Source: Echinarachnius parma (lineage: Eukaryota > Echinodermata > Echinoidea > Clypeasteroida > Echinarachniidae). Taken from it: a DNA stretch of 64,000 nt. The notes below the pieces were generated by a model that saw only the letters and a program-made list of their open reading frames with translations, was not told the DNA's origin and did no database searches. The stretch is from the NCBI GenBank assembly GCA_037951105.1, contig JBAMJV010001385.1:62001-126000 (forward strand), read 5' to 3'. The translations under genes and the position numbers were made by a program. Below are positions 58,001 through 64,000 of this stretch, piece after piece (position 1 is the first letter of the stretch; each line of letters starts with the position of its first letter).

Positions 58001-58575
58001 GAGAGTACGGGTAATAATTATATCTATATATTCCTGTCTTCGTCTTGCCCAAAGATACTCTGATTTTTTTCTGAAATGTTATGATTTCCTCGAACATGTT
58101 GAGAACATGTATTTCATGTAGTTAATTTAATTTCAATCAGAATCAGAAAATATGACCTTAACCCTAATCCTCACCCCTAACCCTTATCATAATCATAAGC
58201 CCCACAATTATGAATTTTCTAGTAGACCAAAATAATGGTTGTAGTAGACCAATCTGCAAGTCACCCTTTCGATAGTCATTAATAGTAAATGCTGCATTTA
58301 CAAATAAGTCGTTTTGCTTCTCGTGTCGTTATTGTTTGTTCTTCGTGCAGAATGTCGTAGAAGAGGTGGTCGACAGGATCTCCAGGACGCTTTCGGTCAA
58401 GCAGTCTCCTGGATATTTTCTCTTCCCAAAGTAAGATATAAAAGTCTATATTAAAGATATAACAGTTGTACATTTCTAGAACATTAGTGGTAGAAGTTCA
58501 AGCGAACCTGCATTTATAGTCATTATCATAACCATCGTCATCATCGTCATCATCATCGTCATCATCGTCATCATT

Positions 58576-58643
<68 letters not shown>

Positions 58644-61600
58644 TATCTTCTTCTTTTTGCGTATGAGGCAGCACAGCTTCTATGCAACATCACGCAAGTT
58701 TTGTAGCCAGTGAACAGTGTCGGGGTCCAAGTTGTTTAAGTCTGGGTTTGGGTGGCCGGGTGGCGAATGGTTGGGCACTCTTCTATGATGTGGGAGGCTG
58801 TCTGCTCGGGTGCTCCACATGTGCAAGCCGGAGAAGGTCTGAGTCCCCAGCGGTACATGTTGGTATTAAATCTGCCGACCCCTGTGCGGAGCCTGTTGAG
58901 AGTGACCCAATCCTTTCGGGGTAGGTCAGCGCCTGGTGGAAGTTTGGTGTTTGGAGTCACCGTGAATTGAGGGGGTCTGGGGGTCTGCTGCCAGCTGTCC
59001 TTCCATGCGGTGAGGGTGTTGTGGGTGCCTTCCCGCAAGGTGTCAGCGTGGCGACTGAACGGTCTGCGTGAGCGTAGGCGTTGGCGGCCCGGTTGTATGT
59101 TCTGGATGGTTTGGTGGAGAGGGTGTGTGCGGTCTTGGAGTGCCTTGTTTACTAGTTGTTGGGTATAGTGTTCTCTGCGGAGGGCGGGGGAGCAATACCA
59201 GCGAGCACTGGCAAGAGGTCGGTTGGTGTTGGTCTGAGGCATCCAGTGATGATCCGCATGGTCTCGTTTAGGGTGGTGTCCAGTTTGGGTGTGTGTGAGC
59301 TTCGACACCATGCAGGGGCGGCGTACTCGGCAGCACTGTAGACTAGTGCGAGGGCGCCAGTACGAAGCGTGTGAGTTTTAGCGCCCCAGGTGGCGCCCGC
59401 AAGGCGGCGGAGTAAGTTGTTCCTAGAGGAGACTTTGGCTCGGAGTGAGTCGAGGTGTGGTTTGAAGGTCAGCTGTCTGTCTAGCTTTACTCCAAGGTAT
59501 GTTGGGGAGGGGGTGCAGGGCAGTGGGTTCCCGTTGACGTTGACTGTGAGCTGGCGGTTTGCTTCTTTGGTGTTGAGGTGGAAGGCAGTTGCAGTTGTTT
59601 TTGCAGCGCTCAGCTTCAGTCTCCAGGTCTTCAGGTAGTTCGCGATCTTGGCCATGTCAGATGTTAGGGCGTCTTCAAATTTTGACCAGTCTTTGTCCGA
59701 ATGGAAGAGAACAAGGTCGTCTGCATAGCCGTACTGTCTTGCGGCAGTCTTGGGCATGTCACTGATGTAGATGTTGAAGAGCGTTGGAGCCATGACTGAA
59801 CCTTGGGGGAGTCCGTTTTTGAGACGTCGGGGGCGACTGGACTGTCCGTCGCTGGTCTTCATCATCATCGTCGTCGTCGTCGTCATCATAATCATCGTCA
59901 TCGTCATCATCGGCGGCATCGTCGTCACCATCATCATCGTCATCGTCGTCATCATCATCAACATCGTCATCATCATCATCATCATCATCAGTATCATTAT
60001 TATCAACATCATCATCATCGTCATCATCGTCGTCATCATCATCTTCATTTCGTATCATATCATGATCCATCTGCATGTCAATGACTGCACAGTCATTTTA
60101 GTGCTACATTGTCATGACTGTTGGCGAGCGAACATGCCCTGTGACCATCCTTTCACGCTGCCTCCTAAAAGTAATACAAACAAATCTTAGTTAAATATAG
60201 CACGATTAATTAAAGCACAATACAGCATACACATGTATATTTGTATTGATATATTTTGAGAGATTTGATTTGTTCTGGAGGTTCAATATTCGCTGAAGGG
60301 TATCAGATGTTATTTTGTTTAAATAAAGATCAAGTTGGTGTGTGTGTGTGTGTGTGTTTCAGAGTCAAGAGGTTCATGTGAGTCAATACATTCGTACGAG
60401 TCGTGCCTGAAATGATTTGTTTAATAAGTCGAACTGTAAATCTTGAATTCTGATACTCCATGTATCTCTTCAATACAGGGAATGTATTGGCTCATATGTC
60501 ACTCTGGATGGCCAGGACTACTGTATCTACGGATCCTGCTATCAACCTGTTTGCGGAGAGATCGTGGTACCTGAAGATTTGACACAGGTAGAGTGTTGTT
60601 GATGATCATAATTTATGCTCATTTCTTTAATAGCGTCTAAAGCCCTCTGCAGACAGAGCCGACTCGACCCGATTCGACTGGTTTTCATTCGGATCGGCTC
60701 AGTTTTCAGTGCCTCGCGACACACATTTTGCCAGTCGAGAGACAGTCGGATGCCAGTTGGGGCCGATTCAACACGATGAATCGGCTCCGATCGACCGGGC
60801 CCAACTCTAGCCTGATTGAAACTAGTCGGATCGGGTCGAGTCGGCTCTGTCTGCAGAGGGCTTTATATAACGATTGATCATTATCTCTAAATAATTATGG
60901 TATGGTAATATATAAGCAATACTAATATTTGAGCACTGAGACATGAACCTAACTAGCTTAATGATACTGTTTCAATTGGTAACAAACAGATTATTTAATA
61001 CTTTGGAATGTAACTTCGCGCTTAAACGAATGTAATTTCTTGAGGAAATTATTTTATGAAAATGCTGCACATCTTGAACACTATGTTAGTGTTCAAGACG
61101 CATTCCCTGCCGGAAAACACACTCATCCACAGTATGAACACAGTGTACACACACTGTATTTCACAGTGTGGACCACAATGTTAAATTCGAGCGTTTTCAC
61201 AGTGTGAAAACCAACTCACACTGTGAACACACTGTTAGGGCACTATCGCCACAGTGTGAAATTTCATGCATTGCATGTGGTCCACACTGTGAAACACAGT
61301 GTGTTCACACTGTGGATGAATGTGTTTTTTTCCGACATGGTTTTCATGATGTGATTTATATGGTGTTTGTAAGCTACTGCATTTTTTTGAAATCTTTGCA
61401 TCCGTACGAAAGCATTTCTCAGTGACAAATGTTTACTCAATATAGGAGGCATATCTTTAAGACATCATATAGAACTTGATTGTTGGAGCTAATTTGTATG
61501 AAATAGTTGTATTGAATTGTGAAGATCTATCTATATTCGTCGTTAATAAAAACACGTAAATATACATCGTTTATGATATTACACCTTTAGCCATGTTACC

Positions 61601-63776
61601 TGTGCGACATCAATGCAGCCGGTACGGAGGTCTCCAACTGTGGGACGGTCGGCGGTGTCGCCCCCGAGAATTCGGCACTTCGTGAGAAGGTGCACTACAT
61701 TCTCTTCGTGTCTTCATTCAACGCTACGTGCGAGGGTGGGGCGGTTGCCTACGCATCGGCCTGCTTCTTGGATGATGAAACCGACCGGTATACCTATACA
61801 TAGTAGAGAATTATCCTTACATCTGAAGAAAATGAATAATATCTGAAAATCAAGTTTCAGACTTCTTTTGATCGTTTTTTTTCTGGGTATTATCTCATAT
61901 TTGATGTACAAACTTACAGGCGCTCAGAGGTTGTTTTAGCAATTTGCGCGGTAGATACATAGCTATTGTTGCTGTTATTGTTGTTGTCGCTGTCGACAGT
62001 GCGATAATATCGAAAATAAAATATGACATAATGTGGCTGCACATAACACGATATAAGCACGCAAACTCACCAACTCAACATGTATGGTAATGAACTCATT
62101 CGGATTTATTGAAGTAAAAGATCTTCAGAAAGTAATTAAAGAATCAAATATAGATCACAATTTCAGTTTAGTCACTCCATTCTTGTACAGCTTCCAAATG
62201 TTAAGTTCGTTTTGCTGCCGTTTACGTATTATCATTTATTAATTTTTAATTTTGTTTAGTAAACTTTATAACATATTCTTGATTTTTCAGGCCACTTGCA
62301 GGACTCATCAACATCTGCTCAGGGGGTCTTGATCTAGACCGGGAACGTCTTCTAACAACCGTCCAACACGAGTTAATCCATGCGCTGGTAATATGTCCAT
62401 TATATTGAGAGAGATTCTAAGAGTCGGGAGACCTAATTGTCTGATCAGATTTGTATGGGAACGTCAAATACAGTTCCGTGTTCAGGTTGGGTGTTTTACT
62501 TGTCATTTATTATACCTTTGATAACGATCCCGCTATATGTTTGAAAGCATATTGCTTTATTTGACTTACATTTTATATTTTTTAAAGGGTGCAAATATAT
62601 CAGGAGTGTTTTCATTTTTAAATATTGCGTACAAAATACCATAAAGACGGTTTACGTATTCTGCTTATCGTCAAAGGTGTTGAGGAAATATTATATTACG
62701 TATTTTTTCGATGTAAAACAAAAAATAAAACAATAGAATAAACGCCTGATACTTCTTAAACGTCGCTGCTATACATTTATAAGTGCAAGGGTAGTCATTA
62801 TCGAGTTCAGAAATAACGTTCGACGTGATGTTTGTTTGAGATTCGATTATACTGGCTTTGAATACTTTGAATTTGCTCCATCACAGGGATTTTCACCGGG
62901 ACTTTACGCCTTCTTTCGAGACCCTATTGGCAATCCCATTACAGCGAGGGACCGCAATGGATTCCCGCCTTACGATGACACGTAAGTACTGTATCTCACT
63001 CTCGGACAAAAGATTTGCTCCCGAGGAAGTAGCAAGATTGATAGCGAATGTGTCCGATGACTGAGATAATGATGCCAAGCGCTTAAGCCCGGCGCAGACA
63101 GAGCCGACGCGACCCGATCCGACTGGTTTTCAGTCAGGCTAGAGTCAGTTTCGCTCAATCGGAGCCGATTCAACATGTTGAATCGGCATCGAATGACCTC
63201 TGACTGGCAGTTGATTGACAAGACCGGAGTCCTGAGGCAACGCATACTGAGTTAATCAGGCTGAAAACCAGTCGGATCGGGTTGAGTCGGCTCTGTCTGC
63301 GCCGGGCCTTATAGATCATATAAGTCATATCAGTCATATTAGGCGAACATTCAACGTATCACGTAATATTTCGTACAAGTCCCTATTTTTCATCTTACCA
63401 ATCAAGCCTTCGCATGTTAAATTGACAGGTCAAATTGCGTCTTACCCACTGGACATTTTTAAATACTTATATGAAACCACATCAGAAGACATACAACGAT
63501 TCGTGGGTATGAAGTACATTACATGAATATTTAACTTATCGTTAGTTTATGTCGTATTGTTTAGTTCACCACGGTTCCTAAACAAATAGTTCAAGTATAA
63601 AGCACAATCAATTCATGCTAACTATCATTTAATGTCATTGTTGATTATTTTATTCTCCTAGAACGGGTCTGTACATGTGGAGTGACCAAGTGATCCAAGA
63701 TGTCCAGCTGGAATGGGACCATGTGGGAGGAACATCCCGGCGGACAGTCCAGGCGTTCGTTCTTCCTAATGTCGTG
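54904..63776 (+). CDS. LMLN-like: Leishmanolysin-like (M8) metallopeptidase, first eight exons, 3' end outside window
   Basis: Zinc protease of the invadolysin/leishmanolysin family, secreted or membrane-linked. Exons 54904-55035, 57379-57504, 58351-58430, 60479-60587, 61591-61787, 62291-62387, 62887-62981 and 63662-63776 keep one frame for 317 codons, all with GT-AG borders. Signal peptide (RLLAILLLASILTL, likely cut near VRA-QKC), cysteine-rich prodomain (exon 4), then the family block AVAYASACF...DRPLAGLINIC (exons 5-6) and active-site HELIHALGF split across exons 6 and 7, followed by SPGLYAFFRD. Two zinc His and the catalytic Glu are present; the third His and Met-turn must lie beyond 64000. 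Introns carry three MITEs and a LINE fragment. Confidence 0.9.
55050..55980. other. Leishmanolysin-like intron 1, first part
   Basis: No element or exon recognised. Confidence 0.4.
56001..56148. mobile_element. MITE with TATACAGGGTGGCCC ends, short copy
   Basis: Internal deletion relative of 28084-28547. Ends CAGGGTGGCCCAAAA and TTTTTTGGGGGGCTACCCTG. Confidence 0.8.
56228..56400 (+). pseudogene. CR1-like LINE C-terminal fragment
   Basis: Reads GDKAFASAAPHLWNILPLTL, then FNLFKDKF and stop: the tail typical of CR1/Rex-type RT proteins. Only the last 40 or so codons remain. Confidence 0.7.
56440..56840. repeat. Direct duplication, units of about 150 bp at a spacing of about 260 bp
   Basis: CAGTAAACAAAAGGTAGGAT to GAGGAAATTGACT at 56447-56562 is repeated at about 56698-56810. 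Confidence 0.7.
57379..57504 (+). CDS. LMLN-like: Leishmanolysin-like exon 2
   Basis: 42 codons, phase 0 both ends; acceptor CTCACTCAG, donor AAG|GTAGTT. LTPAQRMKFHVVYD region of the prodomain. Confidence 0.8.
57568..57960. mobile_element. Family B TTAA-MITE, copy 3
   Basis: TTAAAGGGATCTAGTAAC at the left and GTTACTAGTCGATCCCTTTAA-type right end, TTAA on both sides. Lies 64 bp after exon 2. Confidence 0.8.
58351..58430 (+). CDS. LMLN-like: Leishmanolysin-like exon 3
   Basis: Acceptor CTTCGTGCAG, donor CCAAA|GTAAGA, phase 2 out. VVDRISRTLSVKQSPGYFLF segment. Confidence 0.85.
58530..58645. repeat. (CAT)n microsatellite, left of the LINE fragment
   Basis: About 115 bp of CAT/CGT triplets, including a pure run of more than 20 units. 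Confidence 0.9.
58730..59865 (-). pseudogene. Jockey/I-like LINE reverse-transcriptase fragment, one frameshift
   Basis: Minus strand. From 59865: NGLPQGSVMAPTLFNIYISD, then YGYADDLVLF with an intact YADD, thumb and TYLGVKLDRQLTF, ALVYSAAEYAAPAWC. A one-base slip in the C-run near 59185 moves the rest into another frame (RREHYTQQLVNKALQD), ending with CTCGAPEQTASHII. 5' truncated just before the RT signature. Better preserved than 25843-26978. Confidence 0.85.
59866..60055. repeat. (CAT)n/(CGT)n microsatellite, right of the LINE fragment
   Basis: About 190 bp of interrupted CAT/CGT triplets directly joined to the truncated 5' end of the LINE. The poly-Asp, poly-His and poly-Ile ORFs here come from the triplets. 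Confidence 0.9.
60479..60587 (+). CDS. LMLN-like: Leishmanolysin-like exon 4
   Basis: Acceptor TTCAATACAG, donor CAG|GTAGAG. Five Cys in ECIGSYVTLDGQDYCIYGSC and the following QPVCGEI. Confidence 0.85.
60638..60865. mobile_element. GAGCCGACTCG palindromic MITE, copy 2
   Basis: Ends TAAAGCCCTCTGCAGACAG and its inverse; near-perfect hairpin of 228 bp. Confidence 0.85.
61110..61335. mobile_element. MITE rich in CACAGTGTG palindromes
   Basis: Inverted ends CCGGAAAACACACTCATCC and its near inverse; the body holds about ten CACAGTGTG or ACACTGTG motifs, so many alternative hairpins are possible. Confidence 0.7.
61591..61787 (+). CDS. LMLN-like: Leishmanolysin-like exon 5
   Basis: Acceptor CACCTTTAG, donor CCG|GTATAC, phase 2. 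Start of the catalytic domain (HYILFVSSFN, AVAYASACF). Confidence 0.85.
62291..62387 (+). CDS. LMLN-like: Leishmanolysin-like exon 6 (HExxH)
   Basis: Acceptor GATTTTTCAG, donor CTG|GTAATA. RPLAGLINIC and VQHELIHAL. Confidence 0.9.
62887..62981 (+). CDS. LMLN-like: Leishmanolysin-like exon 7
   Basis: Acceptor CCATCACAG, donor CAC|GTAAGT. GFSPGLYAFFRD after the zinc site. Confidence 0.9.
63084..63312. mobile_element. GAGCCGACTCG palindromic MITE, copy 3
   Basis: Ends TAAGCCCGGCGCAGACAG and its inverse, 229 bp, about 100 bp after exon 7. Closest to the 14450 copy in its body (TTTTCAGTCAGGCTAGAG). Confidence 0.85.
63662..63776 (+). CDS. LMLN-like: Leishmanolysin-like exon 8
   Basis: Acceptor TTCTCCTAG, donor GTG|GTAAGT, phase 0 out. 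TTGLYMWSDQVIQDVQ to AFVLPNVV. The gene continues past the window. Confidence 0.85.
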
Positions 63777-64000
63777 GTAAGTGGTTCATCAACATGATCA
63801 AGGAGAACCTACTTACACCCCAAATTAATAACCTAATATATGAAAATTAGCTGATAAATAGTCTTACATTCCACCAAAAATTGCAGAAAATAGGATTCCA
63901 CAAGTTTTATGATAAATTGAAAGCTCATTTCTGTCAAACTTGTCTTAGTGGCACCTGTATAATTATAGCAACCAAACTTCCTGTGTAATGGCCATCAATA

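Noticed and set aside
59759-60190. Poly-Asp, poly-His and poly-Ile/Val proteins on both strands
   Set aside because: All are readings of the (CAT)n/(CGT)n microsatellite; the minus frame only appears fused to the LINE RT because the repeat has no stops.

Overview
This is a eukaryotic, intron-rich, AT-rich window from an invertebrate animal. The mix of CR1-like and jockey/I-like LINE copies, a CYP2-clan P450, a single-LIM CRP/muscle LIM protein, a secreted C-type lectin, a leishmanolysin-like protease and an extreme density of short inverted-repeat elements fits a marine invertebrate. An echinoderm or hemichordate is my guess from general knowledge, not something the sequence proves.

Layout. 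1-3027: 3' part of a CR1-like LINE with an open endonuclease/reverse-transcriptase frame. 3043-5640: a mariner-like remnant and a TA-flanked Tigger-like MITE around a G-rich minisatellite. 6006-8136 (minus): a C-type lectin gene, with a signal-peptide exon joined in matching phase to a CTLD exon; a dead duplicate CTLD exon lies between them and the 3' part was not found. 8180-16815: no gene seen, only tandem duplications and nested fold-back elements. 17097-29656 (plus): a complete five-exon cytochrome P450 whose exons sum to exactly 1512 nt (503 aa). Its introns hold many mobile elements, including an unusual 3-kb inverted-repeat composite at 21921-24940 and a jockey/I-like LINE fragment at 25843-26978. 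29657-34250: MITE-rich spacer and a 75-bp satellite. 34497-46930 (plus): a CRP/muscle LIM protein gene with a probable TATA promoter, a noncoding first exon, three coding exons (86 aa) and a long 3' UTR. 46930-54900: simple and tandem repeats, a CpG-richer block and a tRNA-derived SINE. 54904-63776 (plus): eight 5' exons of a leishmanolysin-like metallopeptidase (317 codons, HExxH present) that runs off the window. Its intron 3 carries a second jockey/I-like LINE fragment embedded in a (GAT)n microsatellite.

The genes are unrelated to one another. What unites the window is its mobile DNA: at least seven terminal-inverted-repeat families bounded by TTAA followed by AGG, several TA-bounded families and several fold-back elements. 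Internal duplications give natural empty sites, so some insertion events can be read directly. One TTAA element abuts the P450 stop codon. The least explained structure is the 21921-24940 composite, with 36-bp exact terminal repeats, a 135-bp inverted module carrying an octamer and a TATA box, and four regularly spaced 26-nt double hairpins showing compensatory changes.

All coordinates and alignments were made by eye. Exon boundaries rest on splice consensus, phase and protein similarity, with no transcript evidence.
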